From: Verrucomicrobiaceae bacterium
GTDB lineage: Bacteria > Verrucomicrobiota > Verrucomicrobiia > Verrucomicrobiales > Verrucomicrobiaceae
Assembly: GCA_947440575.1 (NCBI GenBank)
Contig: CANETF010000013.1
Span: 1-48,040, forward strand
Length of the DNA stretch: 48,040 nt
Direction: 5' to 3'
This document shows positions 36,033-44,280 of the stretch, in pieces (the first letter of the stretch is position 1; the number at the start of each line of letters is the position of its first letter). Made by a program: the position numbers and the translations under genes. Below the pieces are notes generated by a model. It was not told the DNA's origin and did no database searches. It worked only from the letters and a program-made list of their open reading frames with translations.

Positions 36033-36821
36033 ATGGCTCTTCTGAACCTACACCTCAAAGTTTGGCGTCAAACCGGCACTCAACCCGGCCATTTTCAAGA
36101 CATCGAAGCGCCTGAGATTCCGGATCATGCTTCGTTCCTGGAGATGATGGACATTGTGAATGAGCGGCTGATTCGAGCCGGGCAAGATCCCGTGGCATTT
36201 GATCACGATTGCCGGGAAGGCATTTGCGGGATGTGTTCGATGACGATCAACGGGATGGCGCACGGGCCGGAGCGGGGGACGACGACTTGTCAGTTGCACA
36301 TGCGGAAGTTCCGGACGGGCGACACGATTTGGGTGGAGCCGTTTCGGGCGCGGGCGTTTCCGGTGGTGAAGGATTTGATGGTGGATCGGTCGGCTTTTGA
36401 CCGGATCATGAAGGCGGGCGGCTATGTGTCGGTGCGGACGGGGGCGGCGCCTGAGGCGAATGAGATTCCTATTGGCAAGGACGTGGCGGATGCGGCGATG
36501 GACGCGGCGGCGTGCATTGGTTGTGGGGCCTGTGTGGCGTCATGTAAGAATGCGAGTGCGATGCTTTATGTCTCGGCGAAGGTGGGACAGTTGAATACGC
36601 TGCCACAAGGGCACGCGGAGAAGGATCGGCGGACTTTGGCAATGGTGCGGCAGATGGACGCTGAGGGGTTTGGCAACTGCACAAACCAGTATGAGTGTGA
36701 GGCGGCTTGCCCGAAAGAGATCAGTGTGCGCTGGATTGCGAAGTTGAACCGGGATTACGCGGTGGCTTCGGTGAAAGAGGTGGTGGGTATTGGGCGGCAG
36801 CAGGCTGGTGATGGTGACTGA
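36033..36821 (+). CDS. sdhB: succinate dehydrogenase iron-sulfur subunit
   Basis: A 262-aa protein. The 2Fe-2S ferredoxin-like site has Cys60, Cys65, Cys68 (CREGICGMC) and Cys86 (TTTCQLH). The C-terminal ferredoxin-like half carries [11 protein letters not shown] (Cys161, 164, 167, 171), and later cysteines in [18 protein letters not shown] complete the 4Fe-4S and 3Fe-4S sites. It relays electrons from SdhA to the membrane subunit. The gene ends within an inverted repeat (36819-36837) shared with the convergent bcp gene. Complete and conventional. Confidence 0.97.
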   Translation: MALLNLHLKVWRQTGTQPGHFQDIEAPEIPDHASFLEMMDIVNERLIRAGQDPVAFDHDCREGICGMCSMTINGMAHGPERGTTTCQLHMRKFRTGDTIWVEPFRARAFPVVKDLMVDRSAFDRIMKAGGYVSVRTGAAPEANEIPIGKDVADAAMDAAACIGCGACVASCKNASAMLYVSAKVGQLNTLPQGHAEKDRRTLAMVRQMDAEGFGNCTNQYECEAACPKEISVRWIAKLNRDYAVASVKEVVGIGRQQAGDGD

Positions 36822-36837
36822 TCCCATTACGGGATCA
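36819..36837. terminator. hairpin shared by the convergent sdhB and bcp ends
   Basis: TGATCCC-ATTAC-GGGATCA is a perfect 7-bp stem with a 5-base loop. It contains the sdhB stop codon in one arm, and the bcp stop lies across the loop and right arm boundary. No T-run follows on either strand, so it may act as a Rho-independent end only weakly, or protect mRNA ends in both directions. Confidence 0.5.
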
Positions 36838-37303
36838 GAGCGAGAACCTGCTCCAAGTGCTGCTCGGGTTTGACTTTGGGGAGGATGGCTTGGAGTTTGC
36901 CGTCGGGGGCGATGATGAAGGTGGTGCGTTCGGTGCCGAAGTAGGTTTTGCCGTACATGGATTTTTCGACCCAGACGCCGTAGGCTTCGGCAATGGCGTG
37001 GTCTTCGTCGACGATGAGGGGGAAGGGGAGGTCGAACTTTTTGATGAATTTTTGATGGCTGGCGGCGGGGTCGATGCTGATGCCGAAGACTTTGGCTTTG
37101 GAGGCGATGGAGGCCCAGCCGTCGCGAAGGGCGCAGGCTTGTTTGGTGCAGCCTGGAGTGTTGTCTTTGGGATAGAAGTAGAGGACGACGGTGTGGCCTT
37201 TGAGGGTTTTGAGATCGAGGACGGTGTCGGTGCCGTGGCCGACGACTGGGGCTTTGAAGGTGGGGGCGGCTTTGCCGATGGCGGGGTAGGCGGGTGTGCT
37301 CAT
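36827..37303 (-). CDS. bcp: thioredoxin-dependent peroxiredoxin, Bcp/PrxQ type
   Basis: A 158-aa protein from ATG 37303 (MSTPAYPAIGKAAPTFKAP); the frame is open to 37606, but that part is proline-rich and lacks a leader. The active site is FYPKDNTPGCTKQACALRD, with the peroxidatic Cys in PGCT and a resolving Cys five residues later (CTKQAC), the PrxQ arrangement. FGISIDPAASHQKF, LPFPLIVDEDHAIAEAYGV and the threonine-rich TTFIIAPDG near the end are standard. It reduces hydrogen peroxide and organic peroxides in the cytoplasm using thioredoxin. Its neighbour, succinate dehydrogenase, is a possible source of oxidants, but the genes are convergent and not co-regulated. Confidence 0.95.
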   Translation of the reverse strand: MSTPAYPAIGKAAPTFKAPVVGHGTDTVLDLKTLKGHTVVLYFYPKDNTPGCTKQACALRDGWASIASKAKVFGISIDPAASHQKFIKKFDLPFPLIVDEDHAIAEAYGVWVEKSMYGKTYFGTERTTFIIAPDGKLQAILPKVKPEQHLEQVLALIP

Positions 37304-37577
37304 GTCGAGGAGAGGAACGTTGGGATGCGGGCGATTGGATGCGGGAAGGTGGCGCTGAGGAGGGGGAGGAAGGTTGGATTTTGATCGATTCTCGAAATGC
37401 TTGGAACGTTGCCCTGAGGACGCTGGGCTCGCCGGATCAAGATGACCCTCGCTTCGAGAAACGGGCGAGGGGAAATTGTAACCTCTGCTTTGGGGGGGCG
37501 GAGGCGGATTGGGGCTGTCGTCAGTTTGGGAGGCATTGGTTGATATGCCCCTGCGCTTGCAACGGCCACCTCTCTCC

Positions 37578-37716
37578 TTAAACCCGAACTCCAAAGTTGG
37601 AGGCACCAGATAGGCTTGAGCATTGGCCGCTCAGGGCTTCCCGCTTCTTGGGCAGCATCAAAGAAGATGCAGCCTCTGCGCCACTCAAGCGCCTCGATCT
37701 TTGGAATTCGGGTTAA
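37578..37716. mobile_element. miniature inverted-repeat element, copy B (139 bp)
   Basis: The TTAA-ended termini (TTAAACCCGAACTCCAAAGT at the left; reverse complement of the right end TTAACCCGAATTCCAAAGAT) pair with each other and match copy A at 29180-29351. The shared interior includes gataggcttgagcattggc and ttgggcagcatcaaa. It lacks about 33 bp present in copy A near its right third. It lies in the 599-bp gap between the bcp and cupin genes, six bases before the 184-bp palindrome. The upstream 37304-37577 stretch shows nothing I can identify. Confidence 0.75.
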
Positions 37717-37722
37717 AATGCT

Positions 37723-37906
37723 CTAGCCTGGATGATTCATGAGCCTTCTACTGCGAACGCCAGAAAGCCCGTGTCAGCTGCGTTGGGCTTGTTTTGAAGG
37801 GCATCGAGCATTTACAAATGCACTCAGCCTTTCAAAACGGCGCCCGCCTTGCATCAACGGGCTTTCTGGCGTTTTCACAACGAATTTCATGAATAGGCCA
37901 GGCTAG
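37723..37906. repeat. 184-bp near-palindrome
   Basis: The two 92-base arms face each other around CATTTA|CAAATG (37809-37820). About two thirds of positions pair without any gap. The outer 20 bases (CTAGCCTGG...ATTCATGA) match at 17, a 17-base block AACGCCAGAAAGCCCGT (37756-37772) pairs perfectly with 37857-37873, and GTTTTGAA pairs with TTCAAAAC near the centre. It has no coding capacity. The right end contributes the TAG stop of the cupin gene. It may be a non-autonomous mobile element or REP-like repeat; as RNA it would fold into one long hairpin and could end transcription on both sides. Confidence 0.8.
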
Positions 37907-38262
37907 CTGAAAAAGGTGTCTTCGTGAGAGTAGGGGGGAGCGCAGCAGCAGAGGAGGCGGACGGGGGCTTCTTTTGAGGCGGTGATTTGGTGCCAGGCGC
38001 CCGGGGGAATGAGGATGGCGTCGCCGGGGTTGACGGTTTGAGTGGTGCCATCGATTTCCATTTCGGCGGAGCCTTCGAGGATGAAGTAGAATTCTTCGCT
38101 GAGGCGATGGTAGTGGCGTTCGGTGGCGCTGCTGGCGGGGAGGGTGGCTTCGGCGAGGGATTGATTTTGGACGGGTGCGTTGGCGAGGTCGAGCAGGCTA
38201 CGAATGGTGGAGCCGTCTTTGGTCGTGAAGGGAGGTTGCAGGGAGAGGGAGCGGATGACCAT
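37903..38262 (-). CDS. small cupin-domain protein
   Basis: A 119-aa single-domain cupin. Motif 1 is ERHYHRLSEEFYFILEGSAEMEIDG (broken here as ERHYHRLSEEFYF and ILEGSAEMEIDG), giving two His and one Glu metal ligands. Motif 2 is PGDAILIPPGAWHQI, with the last His ligand. Such proteins may be dioxygenases, isomerases or binding proteins for small molecules; no substrate can be assigned. The last residues (HEDTFFS) end at a TAG that is part of the CTAG terminus of the 184-bp palindrome, so the original C-terminus may have been longer. The tail holds CCC (LLCCCAPP), unusual for a cupin. Confidence 0.85.
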   Translation of the reverse strand: MVIRSLSLQPPFTTKDGSTIRSLLDLANAPVQNQSLAEATLPASSATERHYHRLSEEFYFILEGSAEMEIDGTTQTVNPGDAILIPPGAWHQITASKEAPVRLLCCCAPPYSHEDTFFS

Positions 38263-38362
38263 GATGTTGGAGGATGAAGGAAGTTGGGGATGGATGCAAG
38301 GTGCGGGCGTGGGAAGCCTGGACGCCGAAGGTAAGAATTTAGAGGCAGAGCGAAATACCCCT

Positions 38363-38393
38363 TGAACTGTTCACCTGAACTAAATAGTGTTCA
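38363..38393. promoter_or_regulatory. clustered GAAC/GTTC dyads, candidate LexA-like operator
   Basis: Three overlapping dyads occur in 31 bp: TGAAC-T-GTTCA (38363-38373), TGTTC-ACCT-GAACT (38368-38381) and TGAAC-N8-GTTCA (38376-38393). A further GTTCTGTTCA follows at about 38397. The TGTTC-N4-GAAC form resembles LexA operators of several phyla. The site is 37 bp upstream of the 60-aa gene at 38430. Without a regulator assignment this is only a candidate operator. Confidence 0.4.
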
Positions 38394-38429
38394 TACGTTC
38401 TGTTCAATCCTGAAATTTAACTCCAGCTC

Positions 38430-38612
38430 ATGCAAAATCGTCCACGGCCCCGTTTGACCAAATTGTTTCGCAAGCTCCGCACCTTGATTGCCGTCGCTCC
38501 GTCGAGGCAGGGATTCCATGCGGGATCCTTGGAATCGCCTCGTTTGAGGGACGTGCAGCTGGAGTTGGACTTGTTTGTGAAGCGCCCGCAGCCTTGGTCG
38601 TTTACCGACTGA
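38430..38612 (+). CDS. small basic protein with a beta-clamp-like motif
   Basis: A 60-aa protein of unknown family. The N-terminal half is strongly basic (RPRPRLTKLFRKLRTL). Residues 43-49 read QLELDLF, which fits the QxxLxLF form of DNA-polymerase sliding-clamp binding peptides, and an aromatic/proline tail (KRPQPWSFTD) follows. It has its own ATG after an AT-rich leader containing GAAC/GTTC dyads (38363-38393) and lies upstream of kup. The coding case rests on composition and context only; chance open frame is possible. If real, the motif and operator suggest a DNA-damage or replication role. It may be cotranscribed with kup, whose ATG is 105 bp beyond its stop. Confidence 0.5.
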   Translation: MQNRPRPRLTKLFRKLRTLIAVAPSRQGFHAGSLESPRLRDVQLELDLFVKRPQPWSFTD

Positions 38613-38716
38613 GAGGAGGAGGGGAGAGGGTTTCGGTTGCGCGGGGAGACTTTTGGATGGATAGGGTTTCGCCCTGGATCTACCGAAAGGGTCCGATAGG
38701 ACGCCAGGGTTTGCTC

Positions 38717-40606
38717 ATGGAACATCAAAAGTCGTCAAGCAGTGGGGCCCTGGCTCTAGCAGCGTTGGGTGTGGTATTTGGTGATATTGGGACGAGTCCC
38801 CTGTATGCGCTGAAGGAGAGTTTGGTTCATGCGGGATTTGATCCGGGCGGAAACGTGCAGGAGCAGGTCTATGGGCCGATTTCTCTCATGTTCTGGTCTT
38901 TGACGCTGATTGCGTCCTTCAAGTATCTGATGATCTTGTGTCATGCGACGAATCAAGGGGAGGGGGGGATGTTTGCGATTCTGTCCTTGTTGCGTTCGAA
39001 GAAGGAGGCGTTTGGGCCGAAGGTGGTGGGCGGGTTTGTGTTGGTGACTTTGTTTGGGGCGGCGTTGCTTTATGGCGATGGGATGATTACGCCGGCGATT
39101 TCGGTGCTTTCGGCGGTTGAGGGGGTGACAGTATTGAATCCTGATCTGGGGCATTTGGTGCTGCCGATTGCGACGGCGATTCTGCTGGGTTTGTTTTTGA
39201 TCCAGCGGCATGGGACGGCGAAGATTGGGGTGGGATTTGGGCCGGTGATGGTGGTTTGGTTTCTTTGTTTGGCGGTGTTGGGGCTTTATCGGTTCATGGA
39301 GTTCCCGCAAATCGTGAGTGCGTTGTCCCCGACGCATGGATTTGCCTATTTGGGCAGTCATGGGCTGCATGGGATTGTGATCATGGGGATGGTCATGCTG
39401 GCGATCACCGGTTGTGAGGCGATGTATGCGGACATTGGGCACTTTGGGCGGGGGCCGATGCAGAAGGCTTGGTTTTACCTGGCGTATCCGGCGTTGACCC
39501 TGAATTACCTGGGACAAGGGGCGCTGATTTTGCAGAACCCGAAGTTGGTGATGGAAGGCAGCATCCTCTATCGGATGGCACCGGAGGGATTGCTGGTTCC
39601 GTTGATTTTCCTGGCGACGTTGGCGACGATCATTGCGTCACAAGCCATGATTACGGGGGTTTACTCGATCACGCAGCAGGCGGTGCAGTTGGGATTTTTG
39701 CCTCGGTTGAGGATTGTGCACACGAATCCGGATGTGAGGGGGCAAATTTACATGCCGCAGATTAACTTCATGCTCTTGGCCTGCTGTTTGACGCTGGTTT
39801 GGACGTTTGGCTCCAGCAGTCGGTTGGCATCGGCGTATGGGTTTTCGGTGGCGATGGAGATGATGCTGACATCGATCCTGTTCTTTTTTGTGGCGCGCCG
39901 GGTCTGGGGATGGTCGTTTTGGAAGGCGATCCTTCCGGTTTCGATTTTTGTGACGCTTGAGCTGAGCTATGTGGCGGGGAGCTTGAGCAAGTTTTTCGAG
40001 GGGGCGTGGTTCCCGTTGGTGGTGGCGATTTGCCTTTGGATTGTGATGAAAACGTGGACGGATGGGCGGCAGGTGTTGTTTCAGGCGATGCAGCGGGGGC
40101 GGTTGCCGGTGCAGTATTTGGTGGATGAGATCCGCAAAGACCGGATCATTCGGGTGCCAGGAGCGGCGGTTTTCATGTCGGCCAGTGCTGACGGGTTGCC
40201 GTTGTCTTTGCTGCATCATTTGAAGCACAACAAGGCGCTGCATCAGCAGGTGATTCTTTTGACGGTGAGATTTGAGGACAAGCCGTATGTTCCGGCGGAG
40301 GAGCGGTACACGGTGGAACAGGAGTGTGTGGAGTTTTACCGGGTGATCTTGAGGTATGGGTTCTCGGAGTCGCCCAATGTGTTTGATCACTTGTTGGAGG
40401 CCTTGGGAGAGAGGACCAAGATCAAGAAGAATACGGTGACTTTCTACCAGAGCCGGGAGATTTTGCTAACGAATGGGAAGGGCAAGATGGCGCTGTGGAG
40501 GAAGAAACTGTATGTGTTTTTGAGTCGGCTTTCACGGCCTGCCACGGGTTACTTTGAACTGCCCCCAAGGCAGGTTTGTGAATTGGGGATTCAGTTGGAG
40601 ATGTGA
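38717..40606 (+). CDS. kup: KUP-family potassium uptake transporter
   Basis: A 629-aa protein, the usual length, from ATG 38717 (MEHQKSSSSGALALAALGVV); the frame extends upstream to 38594 with no family similarity. Diagnostic motifs are GVVFGDIGTSPLYALKESL at the first membrane helix, NQGEGGMFAIL, YGDGMITPAISVLSAVEGV and CEAMYADIGHFG. About twelve hydrophobic segments are followed by a soluble C-terminal domain from about residue 460 (RVPGAAVFMSASADGLP). KUP proteins import K+ with protons across the inner membrane. No other potassium genes are nearby. Confidence 0.96.
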   Translation: MEHQKSSSSGALALAALGVVFGDIGTSPLYALKESLVHAGFDPGGNVQEQVYGPISLMFWSLTLIASFKYLMILCHATNQGEGGMFAILSLLRSKKEAFGPKVVGGFVLVTLFGAALLYGDGMITPAISVLSAVEGVTVLNPDLGHLVLPIATAILLGLFLIQRHGTAKIGVGFGPVMVVWFLCLAVLGLYRFMEFPQIVSALSPTHGFAYLGSHGLHGIVIMGMVMLAITGCEAMYADIGHFGRGPMQKAWFYLAYPALTLNYLGQGALILQNPKLVMEGSILYRMAPEGLLVPLIFLATLATIIASQAMITGVYSITQQAVQLGFLPRLRIVHTNPDVRGQIYMPQINFMLLACCLTLVWTFGSSSRLASAYGFSVAMEMMLTSILFFFVARRVWGWSFWKAILPVSIFVTLELSYVAGSLSKFFEGAWFPLVVAICLWIVMKTWTDGRQVLFQAMQRGRLPVQYLVDEIRKDRIIRVPGAAVFMSASADGLPLSLLHHLKHNKALHQQVILLTVRFEDKPYVPAEERYTVEQECVEFYRVILRYGFSESPNVFDHLLEALGERTKIKKNTVTFYQSREILLTNGKGKMALWRKKLYVFLSRLSRPATGYFELPPRQVCELGIQLEM

Positions 40607-40699
40607 GAGAATTGGAGGGGCTAGAGAAGAAGCTCTTTGGATTCTGGCCCAAGTCCTGCTATTTGATGGGCATGGTCTTCAACCGGGCCATCAACCATC

Positions 40700-42169
40700 A
40701 TGTTATTGGACAATTATCAGACTGAGGATTTCTTCGACGAGATGTTCGAAGCGGACGGCAAGGTGAGACCTCATTATGAGGCCGTGGCGGAGGTGTTTAA
40801 CGATGTCTCAATCGACGAGTTTCGAAACAAGCAGACAGCGGTGGACGCGTCATTCATGCGGCACGGGGTGACGTTCACGGTGTACTCGGATGATCAGGGG
40901 ACGGAGAAGATTTTTCCCTTTGACTGCGCGCCGCGGGTGATTTCGGCGGAGGAGTGGGACACGATTGAGGCGGGATTGATTCAGCGAATCACGGCGCTGA
41001 ACCTGTTTTTGCATGATTTGTACCACGATCAGAAGATCCTGAAGGATCGGACGATTCCGGCGAGCTATATCTTTGGGGCGAAGCATTTTCGGCGGGAGTG
41101 TGCGGGAATGGATGTGGCGAAGGGGATTTATGTGCACATTTGCGGGACGGATTTGATTCGGGATCGGGAGGGCCGGTATTTGGTGTTGGAGGACAATTTG
41201 AGGTGTCCGTCGGGAGCGAGTTACATGTTGGAGAATCGGGCGGCCTTGAAGCGGGCGTTTCCGGATCTTTTTCAGTCGGTGAAGCCTTTGCCTGTGGGGG
41301 CGTATTCGCAGGATTTGCTGGCGGCGTTGCAGTATGCGGCGCCGGACGCGTATGGAGGGGATGATCATCCGACGGTGGTGTTGCTGACGCCTGGGGTGTT
41401 CAACAGTGCCTACTTTGAGCACGCATTTTTGGCGAGGCAGATGGGGATTCCAATTGTGGAGGGGAGGGATTTGGTGGTTCGGGATTCGAAGGTTTACATG
41501 CGGACGACGGCGGGATTGGTGCGGGTGGATGTGATTTACAGGCGGATTGACGATGACTTTTTGGATCCATCGAAGTTCAGAGAGGATTCGCTTTTGGGGG
41601 TTCCCGGGCTTTTCAATGCGGCGCGAGCGGGCAATGTGACGTTAGCAAACGCAGTGGGGACCGGGGTGGCTGATGACAAGGCGGTGTATTGCTTTGTGCC
41701 GAAGATCATCAAGTACTATCTGGATCAGGATCCGATTCTGCCGAATGTGGAGACCTACATGGCATCGGAAGATGATCATCGGTCTCATATCTTGGCGAAT
41801 TTGGACAAGTTGGTGGTGAAGGCGGCGAACGAGGCGGGTGGGTATGGCATGCTCATGGGGCCGTGGGCTTCAAAGGCAGAGATTGAGATGTTCCGGAAGA
41901 ACATTGAAGCGGACCCGAGGAACTTTATTGCGCAGGACCCGATATCGTTGAGCCGGCATCCGACCTGGGTGGGTGAGGGGTTTGAAGGGCGGCACATTGA
42001 TTTGCGGCCGTACATTCTTTATGGGGAGAAAGTGACGGTGACCCCGGGCGGATTGACGCGGGTGGCCCTGCGGAAGGGATCGCTGGTGGTGAACAGTTCA
42101 CAGGGTGGCGGATCGAAGGACACGTGGGTGCTGCGGCATCCGAACAGCAAGCCGGCTCAGCAGGGCTGA
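40700..42169 (+). CDS. circularly permuted ATP-grasp type 2 protein (DUF404/DUF407)
   Basis: A 489-aa protein. It begins with [11 protein letters not shown] and has the family blocks [59 protein letters not shown] with [12 protein letters not shown], and [18 protein letters not shown] near the C-terminus. Lys and acidic residues in these blocks bind ATP and Mg in the permuted ATP-grasp fold. The family is predicted to form amide bonds. It is regularly encoded beside an alpha-E and a transglutaminase gene, as here (42207 and 43435), and the three are predicted to make and process an unknown peptide or conjugate. It is 37 bp upstream of the alpha-E gene; the product is unknown. Confidence 0.92.
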   Translation: MLLDNYQTEDFFDEMFEADGKVRPHYEAVAEVFNDVSIDEFRNKQTAVDASFMRHGVTFTVYSDDQGTEKIFPFDCAPRVISAEEWDTIEAGLIQRITALNLFLHDLYHDQKILKDRTIPASYIFGAKHFRRECAGMDVAKGIYVHICGTDLIRDREGRYLVLEDNLRCPSGASYMLENRAALKRAFPDLFQSVKPLPVGAYSQDLLAALQYAAPDAYGGDDHPTVVLLTPGVFNSAYFEHAFLARQMGIPIVEGRDLVVRDSKVYMRTTAGLVRVDVIYRRIDDDFLDPSKFREDSLLGVPGLFNAARAGNVTLANAVGTGVADDKAVYCFVPKIIKYYLDQDPILPNVETYMASEDDHRSHILANLDKLVVKAANEAGGYGMLMGPWASKAEIEMFRKNIEADPRNFIAQDPISLSRHPTWVGEGFEGRHIDLRPYILYGEKVTVTPGGLTRVALRKGSLVVNSSQGGGSKDTWVLRHPNSKPAQQG

Positions 42170-42206
42170 GGTACGTAGGACCCAAACCATTGACCTGATT
42201 TCAACG

Positions 42207-43319
42207 ATGCCTAAAACGACACAAGGACCGATTTTCAAGGAAGAGTTTGCGCGCAGCAAACAGAACAATGTGATGCTTTCCCGGGTGGCAGGGAGTCTTT
42301 ATTGGATGAGCCGCTATCTTGAGCGGGCGGAGAATGTGGCGCGTCTTTTGGACGTGAATCTGCAGTTGCTGCTGGATTTTGGTGAGTTGGACGACCAGTC
42401 CCTGAAGGAGCATTGGGGGCCTATTCTTCAGGCGATCGGTGATGAGGAGTTGTTTTTCCAACTTTATGAGACGGCAGACAGTGAGAGCGTGACGGATTTC
42501 ATCACGTTTTGCCCGACGAATCCGAATTCGCTGGTGTGCTGTCTTTCCAATGCGCGCGAGAATGCCCGGCAGGTTCGGGACCAGATCTCGGGTGAGATGT
42601 GGACGGTGCTGAATGATGCGTATCACTTCATCAACAACAACGATATCCGCAAGGTGTGGGACGGGGATGTGGGGGCGTTTTATGACCAGATCAAACAGTT
42701 CTCGCATTTGTTTCAGGGAATTACGGTTTCGACTTTTGCGAGGAATGAGGGGTTTGAGTTCATTCAATTTGGCAAATACATGGAGCGGGCGGATAAGACG
42801 AGTCGGTTGCTGGATGTGAAGTATCACATTTTGCTGCCGAAGGTGACGGATGTTGGGGGGGCGGTGGATGCGGCGCAGTGGCAGGCGGTGTTGCGATCGA
42901 CGAGTGCGCTCGAGGGATACCGGCGGTTTTATGTGGCGGATATCCTGGCCTGGAAAGTGGCTGAGTTTTTGATTTTTCAGGAGTCGTTTCCACGCTCGAT
43001 TTACTTTTGTGTGGACCAGTTGCGACAGTTTGTGCAGTTGATCAGTGAGGATCGGGCTGGGGAAAGTCAGAGTGCGGGGGTGCGGAAGTTTGGCAAGTTT
43101 GCCAGCAGCTTGAAGTTTCTGACGACGGATGATGTCTTCAAGCAGGGCTTGCATCAGTTTGTGACGGAGGTGCAGGAGCAGTTGGCTGAGGTGGCCAGCT
43201 ATATGTTTGAGACCTACATGTACAGTCCGCCGGTAGATATGGTGGCGGAGATTCGCTTTCACCAACAGCAGGAGCAGCAACAACAGAGTCTGTCAGAATG
43301 CATGGGGGTGGTGAATTGA
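42207..43319 (+). CDS. alpha-E domain protein (DUF403)
   Basis: A 370-aa, all-helical protein. ATG 42207 is taken; an internal ATG at 42273 begins the core motif (MLSRVAGSLYWMSRYLERAE), so the first 22 residues may be a lineage extension. Further signatures are NVARLLDVNLQLLLDFG, NARENARQVRDQISGEMWTV, FIQFGKYMERADKTSRLLDV and FLIFQESFPRSIYFCVDQL. The C-terminus is a glutamine-rich tail (HQQQEQQQQ). Alpha-E proteins have no known activity; they always travel with circularly permuted ATP-grasp and transglutaminase-like genes and are thought to form part of the same peptide-modifying system. Confidence 0.92.
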   Translation: MPKTTQGPIFKEEFARSKQNNVMLSRVAGSLYWMSRYLERAENVARLLDVNLQLLLDFGELDDQSLKEHWGPILQAIGDEELFFQLYETADSESVTDFITFCPTNPNSLVCCLSNARENARQVRDQISGEMWTVLNDAYHFINNNDIRKVWDGDVGAFYDQIKQFSHLFQGITVSTFARNEGFEFIQFGKYMERADKTSRLLDVKYHILLPKVTDVGGAVDAAQWQAVLRSTSALEGYRRFYVADILAWKVAEFLIFQESFPRSIYFCVDQLRQFVQLISEDRAGESQSAGVRKFGKFASSLKFLTTDDVFKQGLHQFVTEVQEQLAEVASYMFETYMYSPPVDMVAEIRFHQQQEQQQQSLSECMGVVN

Positions 43320-43434
43320 AGGGTGGGCCTGGGGGGAGGATCGTGCATCGTGAGCTTGACCTGGGGGGTTGCGTGGCCCAAATGACTGGGCCAAACCAGC
43401 CATGTCTTTGACTACTCCCGGCAATCATGAAGGC

Positions 43435-44280
43435 ATGACGTTAAAAGTCGTGCATTTGACGCGGTTTCTCTATCACGGCGAAGTGTTGGAGAGCCACAAT
43501 GAGGCGCGTCTGTGCCCGATCAGTGATCCGCTGCAACGGTGTGCGGCCTTTGATTTGAAGGTGACGCCGGCGGTGAAGATCATCACGAGGCGGGATTTTT
43601 TCCTGAATCGGGTCGATTATTTCGATGTGATGGAGCCGCACGATACGTTGGAGATTGAGTCGACGGCGGTGATTGAGACGAGGGCGGAGATGCGGGGATC
43701 GATTCCGGAGGGATTGACGCTGAAGTCATTGGATTCGAGGGACGTGGATATTTCGGTGTTTGAGTATCAGGTGGAATCGCAACTGATCCAGACACCGATG
43801 GAGGTGATGGATGAGGCGATTCGAGTGATTGGGGAGTCGGTGTCGCATTTGTGGTGGGATGCGGTGGCGATTGGAAGGCATGTGCACGCGACGTTTGCGT
43901 ATGTGCCGGGAGCGACGGATTCGCGGACGCCGGTGACGGAGGCCTTGGCGGCGCGGCGGGGGGTGTGCCAAGATTTTGCCAATGTGATGATTGCGATGTG
44001 TCGCAGCCGGGGGATTCCGGCGCGGTATGTGAGCGGGTATTTTTACAATGGGAAGACGGCGGCGGATGAGATTGAGGCGTCGCACGCGTGGGTGGAGATT
44101 TTCGTGCCGGGTTACGGTTGGAAGGGCTTTGATCCGACGCATGATCGGGAGTCGGATCCTCGATACATCAAGTTGGCGGTGGGGCGGGATTATGCGGATG
44201 TGAGGCCGGTTGGGGGCAGGTTTTTGGGGAAGGGCACACAGGACATGGTGGTGGAGGTCCGGGTGAGGCGGATGGCATGA
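43435..44280 (+). CDS. bacterial transglutaminase-like cysteine protease or amidase
   Basis: A 281-aa protein from ATG 43435, where the family N-terminal domain begins (MTLKVVHLTRFLYHGEVLES); ATG 43402 would add 11 residues. The catalytic triad is visible: Cys178 in RRGVCQDFANVMIAMCRS, His217 in ASHAWVEIF and Asp233 in GFDPTHD. Members of this clade cleave or transfer amide bonds. The protein is encoded with the ATP-grasp and alpha-E genes in many bacteria, which suggests that it removes or rearranges what the ligase makes. It has no signal peptide, so it probably acts in the cytoplasm. Its stop overlaps the next start by 4 bp (ATGA). Confidence 0.92.
   Translation: MTLKVVHLTRFLYHGEVLESHNEARLCPISDPLQRCAAFDLKVTPAVKIITRRDFFLNRVDYFDVMEPHDTLEIESTAVIETRAEMRGSIPEGLTLKSLDSRDVDISVFEYQVESQLIQTPMEVMDEAIRVIGESVSHLWWDAVAIGRHVHATFAYVPGATDSRTPVTEALAARRGVCQDFANVMIAMCRSRGIPARYVSGYFYNGKTAADEIEASHAWVEIFVPGYGWKGFDPTHDRESDPRYIKLAVGRDYADVRPVGGRFLGKGTQDMVVEVRVRRMA

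Noticed and set aside
37304..37606. N-terminal extension of the peroxiredoxin
   Set aside because: The added 101 codons are proline-rich, run into the TTAA element, and ATG 37303 gives the normal Bcp length.
37723..37906. Integron attC site
   Set aside because: A GTTGGGC sequence occurs inside, but the ends are CTAGCCTGG and not RYYYAAC/GTTRRRY core sites, and no integrase or cassette array is present.
38594..38716. Extended N-terminus for the potassium transporter
   Set aside because: The frame is open, but the added residues are basic and unlike the family, and they overlap the 60-aa gene; ATG 38717 gives the standard start.
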